Numbered from the stretch's first letter, positions 45,299-54,842 are shown. The stretch is 64,000 nucleotides of DNA from Candidatus Gastranaerophilales bacterium (GCA_944322545.1 CALUPF010000015.1:62001-126000), one strand, 5' to 3'. Made by a program: numbers and translations. Notes: a model not told the origin generated them from the letters alone.

Positions 45299-45617
45299 AG
45301 CTATATTCCGTCAAAATTTGAACAATCGACTCCATTATAAGAGAAATTATCTCTCTTCTCTCTTTATCTCCAAGATTTTTTATAATTTCAATCGCCGAAT
45401 GCAAAGAAAGGTTTTTATCATACCATCTTTTATATTCAGTAATCTTGTTATCAGCTAATATAGATATTTCACCGTCTTTATTCGTATTTAATTCAGACAT
45501 AATAATTTGAATCAAATCTTGAGCAACTTCTTCTCTAACCTCGTCACTCAACCCTTCTAAAAAGGCCATCAAATTACTTAAATCAGGATCTTTATCATAC
45601 CATCGTACATATTTCAT
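45282..45617 (-). CDS. Hypothetical protein made of two tandem ~50-residue repeats
   Basis: 111 residues. Residues 3-43 (YVRWYDKDPDLSNLMAFLEG...) and 62-103 (YKRWYDKNLSLHSAIEIIKN...) align closely, each with a YxRWYDK start followed by two helices and ending in Leu-rich IMSEL / IVQIL. Helical, acidic and soluble. No known family; perhaps a small dimer-like fold in one chain. Confidence 0.7.
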   Translation of the reverse strand: MKYVRWYDKDPDLSNLMAFLEGLSDEVREEVAQDLIQIIMSELNTNKDGEISILADNKITEYKRWYDKNLSLHSAIEIIKNLGDKERREIISLIMESIVQILTEYSYEKDQ

Positions 45618-45672
45618 AACAAAAAATAAAATAGCATAATTTTAAATTACCGTAAAGAACAGCAATATGAAT

Positions 45673-46854
45673 TTATAACTTAAACCACTTTCTGACTTCA
45701 TCAGCAATGTAAGCAAAAGTAGGCAAAATGCCTAAATCTTTGGCTGCAAAATCATCAGCTTTTGAATAAACAAGCAAAGGTACTTGTTCTCTTGTATGGT
45801 CTGTCCCTGGTACTGTCGGGTCACAACCGTGGTCAGCTGTTATAAACAAAATATCATCTTTGGTCATTTTGTCCATAATTTTAGGCAAAAACGCATCTAT
45901 CTCTTCAATGGCATTTCCATAGCCTTTCCAGTCATTTCTATGACCAAAAAGCATATCTGTATCAACAAGATTTGTAAAAATAAGCTCGGCTACTGGCGGC
46001 TCTTTAGAATCAGCGATTTTTATATTATCAAGCTCTAAGCTTCCTTCAACGGCTTTTAATGTTAGTTCCAAACCTTCTTTATTAGAACCTGTATGAACTG
46101 CATGAGAAATACCTGATTTTACGTAAATATCTTCAATTTTACCGATACCTACAACTCTTCCGCCAGCTTGTAAAATCTCGTTTAAAACTGTTGGTTTTGG
46201 CGGTTCTACAGAGTAATCTCTTCTATCTTTTGAGATTCTTGTAGGTTTTCCATCCACAACGTGATAAGGTCGTGCAATTACTCTTGAAACATTATGTTCT
46301 CCAACAAGAATTTCTCTAGCTATACGACACATTTTATATAACTCATCAAGAGGAATTACATCAACATCAACTGCAATTTGAAAAACACTGTCTGCACTTG
46401 TATAAATAATAGGAAACTTAGTTTTGTGGTGTTCTTCGTTAAGGTCTTCAATAATTTTTGTACCAGAGGCGGGGTAATTTCCAAGCACACCACCACAGCC
46501 TGTTTTTTCAATAAATTTTTCTATAACATCAGATGGGAAACCTTCTGGGTAAACTCTAAAAGGCTCATCTAAAACAAGACCTGCAATTTCCCAGTGACCT
46601 GTAGTTGTATCTTTACCCTTTGACACTTCTCTCATTATGCCATACTGAGCAATAGTATTTTTTTCAGGAGCAACGCCCATTACGTCCCCTAGGTTACCGA
46701 TACCCATTTTTTGCATTGTAAGCAAGTTTAAACCGCCGTTTGCTTTCGCCACATTACAAAGTGTATTGCACTCAGGAATATCTTTATAATCTGCACAATC
46801 AGCCATTGCACCGCAACCCATTGAGTCTATTACCATTATAATTGCTCGTTTCAT
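45673..46854 (-). CDS. deoB: Phosphopentomutase
   Basis: 393 residues from ATG 46854 (AGGGG upstream); ATG 46875 precedes that site and was rejected. Metal-binding alkaline phosphatase fold: IIMVIDSMGCGAMADC at the N-terminus, the phospho-Thr region GKDTTTGHWEI, FTNLVDTDMLFGHR, and ITADHGCDPTVPGTDHTRE near the C-terminus. Interconverts ribose 1- and 5-phosphates in nucleoside salvage; matches the presence of tdk. Confidence 0.96.
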   Translation of the reverse strand: MKRAIIMVIDSMGCGAMADCADYKDIPECNTLCNVAKANGGLNLLTMQKMGIGNLGDVMGVAPEKNTIAQYGIMREVSKGKDTTTGHWEIAGLVLDEPFRVYPEGFPSDVIEKFIEKTGCGGVLGNYPASGTKIIEDLNEEHHKTKFPIIYTSADSVFQIAVDVDVIPLDELYKMCRIAREILVGEHNVSRVIARPYHVVDGKPTRISKDRRDYSVEPPKPTVLNEILQAGGRVVGIGKIEDIYVKSGISHAVHTGSNKEGLELTLKAVEGSLELDNIKIADSKEPPVAELIFTNLVDTDMLFGHRNDWKGYGNAIEEIDAFLPKIMDKMTKDDILFITADHGCDPTVPGTDHTREQVPLLVYSKADDFAAKDLGILPTFAYIADEVRKWFKL

Positions 46855-46971
46855 TGATTCGTCCCCTTTAAGCATAACGTTATGTGTCTTTATTTTAGCA
46901 TATCATTTGTAAAACAGGTGTGTTTTTTGTACGATTATGATTAAGAATTACATAAAAAGAGGGACATAAAA

Positions 46972-48069
46972 TTGTTAAGAGCAGGGATTGTAGGACTTCC
47001 AAACGTAGGTAAATCAACATTGTTTAACGCATTAACTTCAACAGCTAATGCACAAAGTGCAAACTATCCGTTTTGTACTATCGAACCGAACGTTGGAGTT
47101 GTTACTGTACCTGATGAAAGATTGTATGTTCTTCAAAAAATGGTAAAAACTGAAAAAGTTGTTCCAACTGCTATTGAGTTTGTTGATATCGCAGGTCTTG
47201 TTAAAGGCGCAAGCAAGGGCGAAGGTTTAGGCAACCAGTTTTTGGCAAACATCAGAGAAACTGATGCAATCATCGAAGTAGTAAGATGTTTTGATGACCC
47301 TAACACAATCCACGTAACAGGCAAGGTTGACCCTATTGATGATATCGAAACAATCAACACAGAGTTGGCTTTGGCTGATATGGCAAGTCTTGAAAAAAGA
47401 CAACAAAGATTGTCAAAGGTTGCTAAAACAGGTGACAAGGATGCTGTGGCTGAACTTGCAATTGTTGAAAAGCTTTTAAAACTTCTTGAAGACGGCAAAT
47501 TTGTTAACGTAAAAGACCACTTTAACGAAGATGAATTACCTTACATCAAGCTTATGCATCTTATGACAACCAAACCTGTCATCTATGCTGCAAATGTATC
47601 AGAAACAGACCTTGCAACTGGCAACGATTATGTAGAAAAAGTTAGAGAATACGCTAAAACTCACAATGCTGATGTTGTTGTTATTTCAGCCAAAATCGAA
47701 GCTGAGTTATCAGAATTGGGAGACGAAGAAAAGAAAGACTATCTTGCAGAATTAGGTGTTGAAAATTCAGGTATCGAAAGAATGATTAAAGCAGTTTATC
47801 ATCTTTTGGATTTAAGAACATTCATTACAGCAGGTGAAATAGAAGTTAGAGCTTGGACAATCCCTGCAGGAGCGAAAGCACCTCAAGCAGCAGGTGTAAT
47901 CCACACAGACTTTGAAAAAGGCTTTATCCGTGCAGAAGTAACAGGATATGAAGACTTTATCTCTTGCGGCTCTTATACAGCTGCAAAAGAAAAAGGCTTA
48001 ACTCGTCTTGAAGGTAAAGACTACGTTATGCAAGACGGCGATATTGTTCACTTTAGATTTGCTGTTTAA
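46972..48069 (+). CDS. ychF: Redox-regulated ATPase/GTPase YchF (Obg family)
   Basis: 365 residues. P-loop GLPNVGKSTLFNALT, G3 DIAGLVKGASKGEG, a coiled-coil insert (about 125-200) and the C-terminal TGS domain (FITAGEIEVRAWTIPAG, then KDYVMQDGDIVHFRF). YchF prefers ATP and binds ribosomes. The start is TTG 46972 with GAGGG upstream; no ATG is in frame nearby. Confidence 0.95.
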   Translation: MLRAGIVGLPNVGKSTLFNALTSTANAQSANYPFCTIEPNVGVVTVPDERLYVLQKMVKTEKVVPTAIEFVDIAGLVKGASKGEGLGNQFLANIRETDAIIEVVRCFDDPNTIHVTGKVDPIDDIETINTELALADMASLEKRQQRLSKVAKTGDKDAVAELAIVEKLLKLLEDGKFVNVKDHFNEDELPYIKLMHLMTTKPVIYAANVSETDLATGNDYVEKVREYAKTHNADVVVISAKIEAELSELGDEEKKDYLAELGVENSGIERMIKAVYHLLDLRTFITAGEIEVRAWTIPAGAKAPQAAGVIHTDFEKGFIRAEVTGYEDFISCGSYTAAKEKGLTRLEGKDYVMQDGDIVHFRFAV

Positions 48070-48070
48070 T

Positions 48071-48736
48071 ATGTTTAAGAAGTTTTTTAAAATTCTATTC
48101 AGTGTCACTCTGTTGTGTTTTGTGTGCGGATTTTCTGACATAAAGCAAAACGACGAGTATTCTTGTGCCCCTGTATGTGCGGCAAACTGTATAATAAATT
48201 ACAACAACTTTGACAATAACAACCTAGTAGAATATTTTTCAAAAGAAGCTAAAACTTCAACCAAAGGCACCAAGGCTAATAATTTATGCAAAGCTTTAGA
48301 TAAGTATTTTATCCTGCATAAAAGGCAAGCTTACATAAAATACTACGGAATAAGACCTGTTGATAAAAAATTCCGTTCTGACACAGTGTTAAATATATTT
48401 GATGAAGTAACAAACGGAAAATCTGTAATATTAAATATTGGAGTTTACGAACAACAAGGTGACGTTTTAAAGCGTAAATACGGTCATTATGTCAACGCAG
48501 TAAATATTGATGAAAACGGAAAAATCCTTGTAACAGACCCATATGCAAAAGAACCTTATTTTATTGAAATAAAAGACTATAAACTAAATTCCAAAATAAA
48601 GCACAACAAAGACGACAACGAAAGAGTTTGTCGCAAAAAATACGATTACAAAGAAATCACAAATGTTCCGTATCTTGAAAACAATGAAAAAGCTTTGCTA
48701 AACGGAATTATCAGCATACATCTGATTTATTTTTAA
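48071..48736 (+). CDS. Secreted C39-like cysteine peptidase
   Basis: 221 residues from ATG 48071, right after the ychF stop; a longer in-frame start inside ychF was rejected. Signal peptide FKILFSVTLLCFVCGFS. Catalytic Cys in QNDEYSCAPVCAANC, His in GHYVNAVN, and Asp in VTDPYAKEP: the C39 / papain-like triad order. No ABC transporter is attached, so it is not a bacteriocin exporter. Substrate unknown. Confidence 0.8.
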   Translation: MFKKFFKILFSVTLLCFVCGFSDIKQNDEYSCAPVCAANCIINYNNFDNNNLVEYFSKEAKTSTKGTKANNLCKALDKYFILHKRQAYIKYYGIRPVDKKFRSDTVLNIFDEVTNGKSVILNIGVYEQQGDVLKRKYGHYVNAVNIDENGKILVTDPYAKEPYFIEIKDYKLNSKIKHNKDDNERVCRKKYDYKEITNVPYLENNEKALLNGIISIHLIYF

Positions 48737-48737
48737 T

Positions 48738-50918
48738 CTAAATTTTCTCAGGTTCATCGGTATCAGGAGTTTTTAGCATATTTTCAAAGTAATCTAGCCT
48801 ATCTATAAGGTCTTTTTGTGTGCTCAAATCTTCACCATCGCAAACTACTTTAGATATTACTGGACGTTTGAGCTCTTCTGGCATGTTTAAAGCAACCTTA
48901 TTTACACCAGCATCACCTGGTTTCCATTCCAACGCTTTATAATAATCTTCCTTATAGTTCTTTTTCAAACGCAATTTCCAATTGTTTGGATTTTGAGTTC
49001 CTGCGTTGTTATAAGTTTTATCCAGCCCAAAGAAATCCATAAATGTTAGCTGGATTTTTTGAGCAAATCTAAACATTTCCTCAAATTTAAGCTTAACTCT
49101 TAATCGTCTATCCCATCTGAGCTGATCCATTATTTGGGAACGCTCATCATTTGATTTTTCAGGATAAAGACTTCCTACAATGTAGGCTTCTTCATAAATT
49201 CCATTTTTACAGTTCTTTTGTGCATAGAAATTATCATCACAAACCTGAGCAAAAGGACCATGATCATGGCAACCAAGAATTACAGTATTATTTTTATGTC
49301 TAGGGTCAGCTAAACGTTTTTGAATTTGCCACTCATAAGCAGAAGTTATTTCAGGAAGATAATGACCATCGCGTTTTTTATCAAAAACTTCTCTAAATTT
49401 TTGGGTATCACATCCCAATGTTTCCCAAGACATATCTTCAGGATTTACACCTTTTTCTTTAAATAAAGGCAACAAAATTTCATCCAAAATTTTTGCATAA
49501 TCGCCATCAGGATCAACATCAGGCATGTTTTTAATATCTTCATTTATTTGATCAGTGATATTATGATCCCATCCTCTATCGTAACCAAACACATGATCTT
49601 TATGTATCATACTAATATTTGCACCATGTGCATTTCTGTATATTACGTGTTCTGGTACTGACGGATCTTCTTCAGGATATCGTCCAACTTTGACCTCCAC
49701 CTTGTTCTTATTGTAAATCCAAGGATCAATAAGGCCTATTGCATGATCAATTCTTACATTTTGATATGTATCAAGAAGTTTTTCAAACTTTTGTCTAATC
49801 AATTTTCCAGCAACACCAAGACCTATAATATTGCCCGACTCATCTTTTACAAAAAGCTTTTTAGGATCAACGACTGGAATATCCCAAGTTTGGTTATTAC
49901 CCCAAGGCGAACCATTACCAATAGCCCTACCCTCACCACCATAAGGCGTACCAACTCTAAAACCAGGCAAAAATGCATCCTTATGAGCATAATAATCCAT
50001 CATATGAAAACCGATTATAGCATCAGTTGTGTAAGGCAATTTTCCATGTTCTGCCTTGAATTCATGCTCTTGTTTATCAACAATAAACTGTTTAAATTTA
50101 TAAAGATCTAAATCCTTTTTGTATTTTTTATTAAAGTTCTTATAAAAATCAATGGCTTCATCATGGAAAGGAGAATTTTTATCCTCAATGTAATCAAAAA
50201 GATTTCTGTACATGTCAGGCCATTCAAAGAAATTATCATCCATTCTTAATATATTTCTTAATTGGACAAAAACAGCATCTTTTTCTAGCCAATCATTCTG
50301 ATTTTTTTTAAATGCTTGAAATTCTTTATTTAACTTTATGGCATTATAATCACCAGCCTTTACCTTTTGATTTAGATTTGTGTATGCTTTATCAAAAAGG
50401 CGATCTACAACATAAAAAGCTTTGTTAAAATTAGTCAAATCAGAATTAGCTTCGTATGTTCCATCTTTATCAACTTTGTTAATCTCATGCGCAATATCAT
50501 CTTGAGATTCATTAACAGTTAGAATATTAGCATACTCATCTGTAGCTAATTTTTCCATGTCAGTATACAAATAATTTTTTGAATTGATTGAAGATTGATA
50601 TGGAGATAACTTTGTCAAACCAGGGGGGCCTATTTGAACAGAATCAAACCCATGAAATTTCAAGAATTTGTTAAGTTCCAATGCTTTAGAATTAATATGT
50701 GAACCAATAAACAAATCTCTATCTTTAACAGGAAAAGAAGATTGATGCAAAATTAATGCAAGATTTTTTATACCCAAAAATTCTTTTGCATCCGAAATAG
50801 CTTTAGGATATTCTTCGACCTCTGACTTTCCATTCCAAGGCACCTTCACATCTTCTTTTGGTGCACGTTTAAAAGAAGGAGCTACATAACTAGCACTTGT
50901 TAAATTTAAAATTCGCAT
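48738..50918 (-). CDS. malQ: 4-alpha-glucanotransferase-like enzyme (GH77), enlarged
   Basis: About 726 residues versus about 500 for typical MalQ. Recognisable GH77 marks: QIGPPGLTKLSPYQSS, PYGGEGRAIGNGSPWGNNQ, nucleophile region VRIDHAIGLIDPWIY, an acid/base candidate in MSWETLG, and GCHDHGPF where MalQ has THDNDT. The extra length is mostly a helical insert at about residues 110-310. The N-terminal SASYVAPSFKRAP resembles other FKG-motif proteins here. Disproportionates maltodextrins or glycogen. ATG 50918 was preferred over TTG 50924. Confidence 0.82.
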   Translation of the reverse strand: MRILNLTSASYVAPSFKRAPKEDVKVPWNGKSEVEEYPKAISDAKEFLGIKNLALILHQSSFPVKDRDLFIGSHINSKALELNKFLKFHGFDSVQIGPPGLTKLSPYQSSINSKNYLYTDMEKLATDEYANILTVNESQDDIAHEINKVDKDGTYEANSDLTNFNKAFYVVDRLFDKAYTNLNQKVKAGDYNAIKLNKEFQAFKKNQNDWLEKDAVFVQLRNILRMDDNFFEWPDMYRNLFDYIEDKNSPFHDEAIDFYKNFNKKYKKDLDLYKFKQFIVDKQEHEFKAEHGKLPYTTDAIIGFHMMDYYAHKDAFLPGFRVGTPYGGEGRAIGNGSPWGNNQTWDIPVVDPKKLFVKDESGNIIGLGVAGKLIRQKFEKLLDTYQNVRIDHAIGLIDPWIYNKNKVEVKVGRYPEEDPSVPEHVIYRNAHGANISMIHKDHVFGYDRGWDHNITDQINEDIKNMPDVDPDGDYAKILDEILLPLFKEKGVNPEDMSWETLGCDTQKFREVFDKKRDGHYLPEITSAYEWQIQKRLADPRHKNNTVILGCHDHGPFAQVCDDNFYAQKNCKNGIYEEAYIVGSLYPEKSNDERSQIMDQLRWDRRLRVKLKFEEMFRFAQKIQLTFMDFFGLDKTYNNAGTQNPNNWKLRLKKNYKEDYYKALEWKPGDAGVNKVALNMPEELKRPVISKVVCDGEDLSTQKDLIDRLDYFENMLKTPDTDEPEKI

Positions 50919-50943
50919 ACTCAACCCTACTTCACACTTTTTT

Positions 50944-50994
50944 TAATTAAACCGCCAAAATATATTTTTGAACAGTTTATAACGGAAATGTTAC
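50944..50994 (-). promoter_or_regulatory. Putative promoter: GTAACA box 39 nt upstream of a TAATTA -10
   Basis: On the minus strand GTAACA (50989-50994) precedes TAATTA (50944-50949) by 39 nt, in front of malQ. It is the weakest member of the TTAACA-box set. Confidence 0.3.
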
Positions 50995-51095
50995 AAATTT
51001 GGAACGATAAAAAAAAATAAATACTGGAAATTTAAAATTGTTTTGGTAGAATATTCTTACGGGCTATTAAATGGCTTTGAAAATTTAATATAAAT

Positions 51096-51184
51096 GCCGA
51101 TGTGATGAAATTGGTAGACGTGCTAGACTCAAAATCTTGTGTGGTTTGCGCCACGTGCCGGTTCGACTCCGGCCATCGGCACCA
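51096..51184 (+). tRNA. tRNA-Leu (anticodon CAA), CCA encoded
   Basis: Acceptor stem GCCGATG / CATCGGC is perfect. D-loop TGATGAAATTGGTAGACG, anticodon loop CTCAAAA, a long class II variable arm and T-arm CCGGTTCGACTCCGG. Discriminator A at 51181 and an encoded CCA at 51182-51184, unlike the other tRNA-Leu in the window. Confidence 0.95.
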
Positions 51185-51186
51185 TT

Positions 51187-51217
51187 AAAAAACTCTTCTT
51201 TCGAAGAGTTTTTTTTA
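51187..51217 (+). terminator. Rho-independent terminator after tRNA-Leu(CAA)
   Basis: 8-bp perfect stem AACTCTTC / GAAGAGTT, TTTC loop, flanked by A- and T-runs. Confidence 0.9.
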
Positions 51218-51227
51218 TTTGCAAAAT

Positions 51228-51309
51228 TTACGGAGTCGAAACTTCGGTTCTACCTCTCGTAAAAACTGACATTTAGTCAGTTTTTACTCAGCAGAGTGGC
51301 CATCGGCAC
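51228..51309 (+). repeat. Fragments resembling the tRNA-Leu 3' end, around a 12-bp hairpin
   Basis: GGCCATCGGCAC (51298-51309) duplicates the tRNA 3' end at 51171-51182. CGGAGTCGAA (from about 51231) is the inverted T-arm sequence. Between them is a perfect 12-bp hairpin GTAAAAACTGAC / GTCAGTTTTTAC (51259-51287) with no T-run. Confidence 0.6.
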
Positions 51310-51314
51310 GATTT

Positions 51315-51342
51315 AAAAAGACCTTTTTGTGGGTCTTTTTTT
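51315..51342 (+). terminator. Second terminator-like hairpin
   Basis: 9-bp stem AAAAAGACC / GGTCTTTTT with an 8-nt loop and a T-run, 6 nt after the duplicated tRNA tail. Confidence 0.75.
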
Positions 51343-51483
51343 ATAGCATTTTTTGCCGATTCATCATTTCATAATGCTTATAGCTTTTTTGTTAAAAAAA
51401 GCTGAACTGCAAACACTACCTCATAATATTTCTACTAATAAACAACTATGGTAATATAGATTGGTAATTTTGATGGGATCAGC

Positions 51484-52080
51484 ATGGAAAACATAGACAT
51501 AGTTATAAAAGGACAAAGAAGCAAAGCTGTATTGTTTATTTTGCCGTTTTGTCTTTTCTTTTTTTTAATTGGCGGATTATTTTTAGGTATTCACAAAGCT
51601 TATTCAAGTATAACTTTATTCGATTTGAGCCGGCATGTGACTTTTTTGATAGCTATTGTTGTATTAGGTATTGGTGTAATAATCAGCTTTTGTAGTATTT
51701 TATTTTTAATTTTTAAAACGATTTGTCCCTCAACAATTACACTGAACAAATTTGGTATAAAATCAAGCGGTTTAAATTTTCTTAAATGGGAAGACATATT
51801 AGAAATCGAATATTTTAAAATCCCTCAAATATATAAAAAAACATTCTATACAATGACTATATTAATAAGCCTTTTTTTAGCTGTAAATCCTACAACTTAT
51901 ATTGGTTATAACCTAAGAGCAATTTTTACACTTAAAGAATTTGAATCAAAAACTATTGTTGTAAAAATGAAAAATAACAAGAATCATATACTAATGTTTG
52001 ATGAAGCTCTAGGCAAAGAAGAAAAGCCTTGTGCTCTAACCACAATAAAAAATTATATGAAAGAACAAGGAATACGATAA
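51484..52080 (+). CDS. Membrane protein with PH-like domain (198 aa)
   Basis: Two membrane helices (about 15-37 and 52-76), then a small domain TITLNKFGIKSSGLNFLKWEDILEIEYF typical of bacterial PH-like (STM3941-type) membrane proteins, and a further hydrophobic patch (about 118-140). No strong Shine-Dalgarno. Function unknown; such proteins often sense or bind envelope components. The 296 nt after it (52081-52376) hold no gene or clear signal. Confidence 0.7.
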   Translation: MENIDIVIKGQRSKAVLFILPFCLFFFLIGGLFLGIHKAYSSITLFDLSRHVTFLIAIVVLGIGVIISFCSILFLIFKTICPSTITLNKFGIKSSGLNFLKWEDILEIEYFKIPQIYKKTFYTMTILISLFLAVNPTTYIGYNLRAIFTLKEFESKTIVVKMKNNKNHILMFDEALGKEEKPCALTTIKNYMKEQGIR

Positions 52081-52376
52081 AAAAGATTTATATATGTTGT
52101 TAGTAGAATATCTTTTATTGATACAACTGACTAATAAATGTACAAAATCGTTATGTAGCAAATACATTAAGTTTTTAGAAATCTAAAAAACAAATTAAAT
52201 ACAAAAAGTATACACATATAAAACATAAATTAGTCAAAAATGAAAGATAGTAATATTAGTCTTAACTATACTAAAGATTTTCAACTTTAAAGGAACTCTT
52301 TTATTACATTTTCTTTATTAATTATTGGTAACTTTACCGCTTGAAAACTAACATTTGTCCAGTTTATTTTGCAAAT

Positions 52377-53459
52377 CTAAAGATATAATTTATTAAAAAT
52401 GTTTTCAGCAAAATTCTGCCAAGTTAATTTTTTTGCTGTTAAGTAAGCTTCTTCTATAACATCATTTAATTTATCTTTTTGGCTCATTACAAATTCAATT
52501 TTTTGGGCAAGATCTGACGTAGAATTTTTATAGTTAAAAATAAATCCATTTTGACCATCTTTAATTATTTCTGAAGCTCCTACATTTGATCCAACTATTA
52601 CAGGTGTTCTGCATAGCATAGCTTCTGTTACAACTCGTCCAAAAGCCTCATAATTACTTGCACAAACAATACAATCAGCTGATTTGTAAAACTCACTTAT
52701 ATCTTTTTGATAAGGCAAAAATTCAACATAAGGCTCAAGACCTAATAATTTAACGTACAATTTTAATATCCATTGTTTTTGATATTTAGGGTTAATAATT
52801 TTCACCTTTAATTCTTTATTTGAATATTTTTTCTTCAAAATATTTAATGCACCTAAAACATTATAACCACCTTTAGTTACAAAACCGCAAGCTACTGCAC
52901 CAATAACAAACTTATCATTTTGTTTTATTCTAGAAAAATCTGACAATTGAGTGTTAGTTCCAGGATAAACAACAAAAATTCTATCTTTCGGTATCAAACA
53001 GTTTTTTGAATAATCATCTTTCAAATAGTTAGAAACGACAAAAATTTTAGGAGAATTTTGGTAGTAGTTTTTTTCATGATCAGTTCGTTTTTTATGAAAA
53101 AATTGAAGAATTTTTCTGTAAAAGATATTTTTTGCTAAAGACAGTCTTTGAGCTAAAGAAACTATATGAAAAACATTACATGCAAAGGATAGACCTAAGC
53201 AATCAGTCAAAAAATAATCATAATCATTTACATCGACAATGTTCATTATTTCTTCTTCGATAATACGCTTAGTTTCTAATTTTTTAGGAATATATTTAGA
53301 ATTAAGCTTAAAAATTTTCCTTACGGATTTCTCATATTTAGAGTGTTCAAAAAAAGTAAAAAGATGAATTTCTACATTATTTTGTTCGCATAGCTCAATA
53401 AAATAACTTAAATAGTTAGACATAAAACCAGACTCTATAATTGCAATTTTGTTTTTCAT
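52377..53459 (-). CDS. Glycosyltransferase family 4
   Basis: 360 residues of the GT-B fold. The N-terminal part reads IAIESGFMSNYLSYFIELCE; the C-terminal nucleotide-sugar site reads YKSADCIVCASNYEAFGRVVTEAMLCRTPVI, with the EX7E pair in EAFGRVVTE, then GSNVGASEII and NGFIFNY. Likely adds a sugar to LPS or another surface glycan; the donor is unknown. GAGGGG precedes ATG 53459. Divergent from the Xre regulator with 147 nt between. Confidence 0.85.
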   Translation of the reverse strand: MKNKIAIIESGFMSNYLSYFIELCEQNNVEIHLFTFFEHSKYEKSVRKIFKLNSKYIPKKLETKRIIEEEIMNIVDVNDYDYFLTDCLGLSFACNVFHIVSLAQRLSLAKNIFYRKILQFFHKKRTDHEKNYYQNSPKIFVVSNYLKDDYSKNCLIPKDRIFVVYPGTNTQLSDFSRIKQNDKFVIGAVACGFVTKGGYNVLGALNILKKKYSNKELKVKIINPKYQKQWILKLYVKLLGLEPYVEFLPYQKDISEFYKSADCIVCASNYEAFGRVVTEAMLCRTPVIVGSNVGASEIIKDGQNGFIFNYKNSTSDLAQKIEFVMSQKDKLNDVIEEAYLTAKKLTWQNFAENIFNKLYL

Positions 53460-53606
53460 AACCCCTCTTTACGAATCTATTGTCTTTATTTAAAAACAAT
53501 TAAGACATTAATGTCATAATTATATGACATAAAAACCTTAAAAATCAAGTTTTTAAGGCGTTTAAGTGCGTGAAAAAAAAAGGCATTACAAATTAAACTT
53601 AAATGT

Positions 53607-53927
53607 ATGGAAAATGCGATAGAATTAGTTGGACATAAAATTAAAGAAATTAGAAAAAGGAAAAATATATCCCAGGAAAAACTCGCAAAGATGATAGATA
53701 TGAATCATAGAAGTATTGTAAGACTGGAGAATTCTTACAGTAAACCATCTTTAGAAACATTGAATAAAATAGCAAAAGCACTAAATGTAAAAATTACAGA
53801 CTTTTTTGAAACTGAAACAATAAAAAGTCGTACAGAAATTATAAAAGATATACAAAATAGCATTGATTCTATGAACGATAATGAATTAAAAATGTTTTAT
53901 AAAGCTGCATATTATTTCATACATTAA
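53607..53927 (+). CDS. Xre-family transcriptional regulator
   Basis: 106 residues. Helix-turn-helix at about 10-65 (IKEIRKRKNISQEKLAKMI, SIVRLENSYSKPSLETLNKIAKAL) and a short helical tail that may dimerise. No Shine-Dalgarno is visible. Divergent from the GT4 gene, so it may regulate that gene or itself. No toxin-like partner is adjacent. Confidence 0.87.
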   Translation: MENAIELVGHKIKEIRKRKNISQEKLAKMIDMNHRSIVRLENSYSKPSLETLNKIAKALNVKITDFFETETIKSRTEIIKDIQNSIDSMNDNELKMFYKAAYYFIH

Positions 53928-53939
53928 ACTAAAACATTT

Positions 53940-54656
53940 TTACATTTCGACTTCTTTTAATCTATTTTCCATATCAAAATAGTGAATTTTACCATCGTTA
54001 TCTTTCAATGTTAAATACTCTTTTCCATTTACGATTTCTGAACCAAAAGCTTTTATAACACCATCTGATTTTTGCACATCAAAATAAGCTTTTGTTTCTT
54101 TTTTACCTTTATATTCACTTTCTCGCATAGTAAAGTCATCATCATTAACTTTTAAAAACATATTGTAAGCATCTGTTCCGTTCATGCCTGAAAATCCACC
54201 AACTCCCGCAACTTTAGCAGCTATGTCGTAAGCCTGTGCATCACGTGCTGTTTCTGATGTAAAATAACCTTTTACGTTAATTTGAACATCTTCTACTTCC
54301 TCAGTTGATTGAGTTAATTTCTTTAATCTGGATTCTTGAAACTCTTGATCAGGATATTGTTCTTTTTTAGTTGCAATATCACCAAACACAGTATTAGCTC
54401 TGTAATAATTTCGATTACCTGTTTCATCTGTCAAAGTGGCATTTCCCGTACTACTCATAATTGAAACAGAACTCAAATCCAAATTATCCGGCAATTTTAG
54501 CTTCTGATTTGGGTGAATTATATTTACATTTTTTAAGTTATTTGCTTTTTCAATATTTTTAATGACATTGGAAATATCACTGCTAGATGTCAAATTATAT
54601 TTCTTTTTTACAATACCCCAAAGTGTTTCACCTGATTTAACTTGATAGTCTGCCAT
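53940..54656 (-). CDS. LysM-domain protein (about 238 aa)
   Basis: N-terminal LysM (residues 2-55: YQVKSGETLWGIVKKKYN, NVNIIHPNQKLKLP), which binds peptidoglycan or chitin-like glycans. The C-terminal ~180 residues are not recognised and contain paired beta strands. No signal peptide despite the LysM. ATG 54656 with GGAGA at 6-nt spacing was chosen over an upstream in-frame start. Convergent with the Xre gene. Confidence 0.82.
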   Translation of the reverse strand: MADYQVKSGETLWGIVKKKYNLTSSSDISNVIKNIEKANNLKNVNIIHPNQKLKLPDNLDLSSVSIMSSTGNATLTDETGNRNYYRANTVFGDIATKKEQYPDQEFQESRLKKLTQSTEEVEDVQINVKGYFTSETARDAQAYDIAAKVAGVGGFSGMNGTDAYNMFLKVNDDDFTMRESEYKGKKETKAYFDVQKSDGVIKAFGSEIVNGKEYLTLKDNDGKIHYFDMENRLKEVEM

Positions 54657-54842
54657 ATTAATCTCCAATATCATCGTATAACATATAAAAGTATTTTTTC
54701 TAAAAAAAAATGATTAATTGATTCATTTAATATAAAAAAAGTTACATTCTGTTATAAATATTTGTTAAAACATTTTAAAATTTTGTTCGTACTCAACATT
54801 ACATTGTATAATTACCTAACAAAATAATCTTGGAGACATTAT

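Noticed and set aside
48008..48070. Longer N-terminus for the C39-like protease starting inside ychF
   Set aside because: It would hide the signal peptide 21 residues inside the protein; the ATG at 48071 directly after the ychF stop gives a normal secreted precursor.
52081..52376. Searched for a gene or RNA element in the 296-nt gap
   Set aside because: Only short frames with no start signals and no stable hairpin with a T-run were seen.
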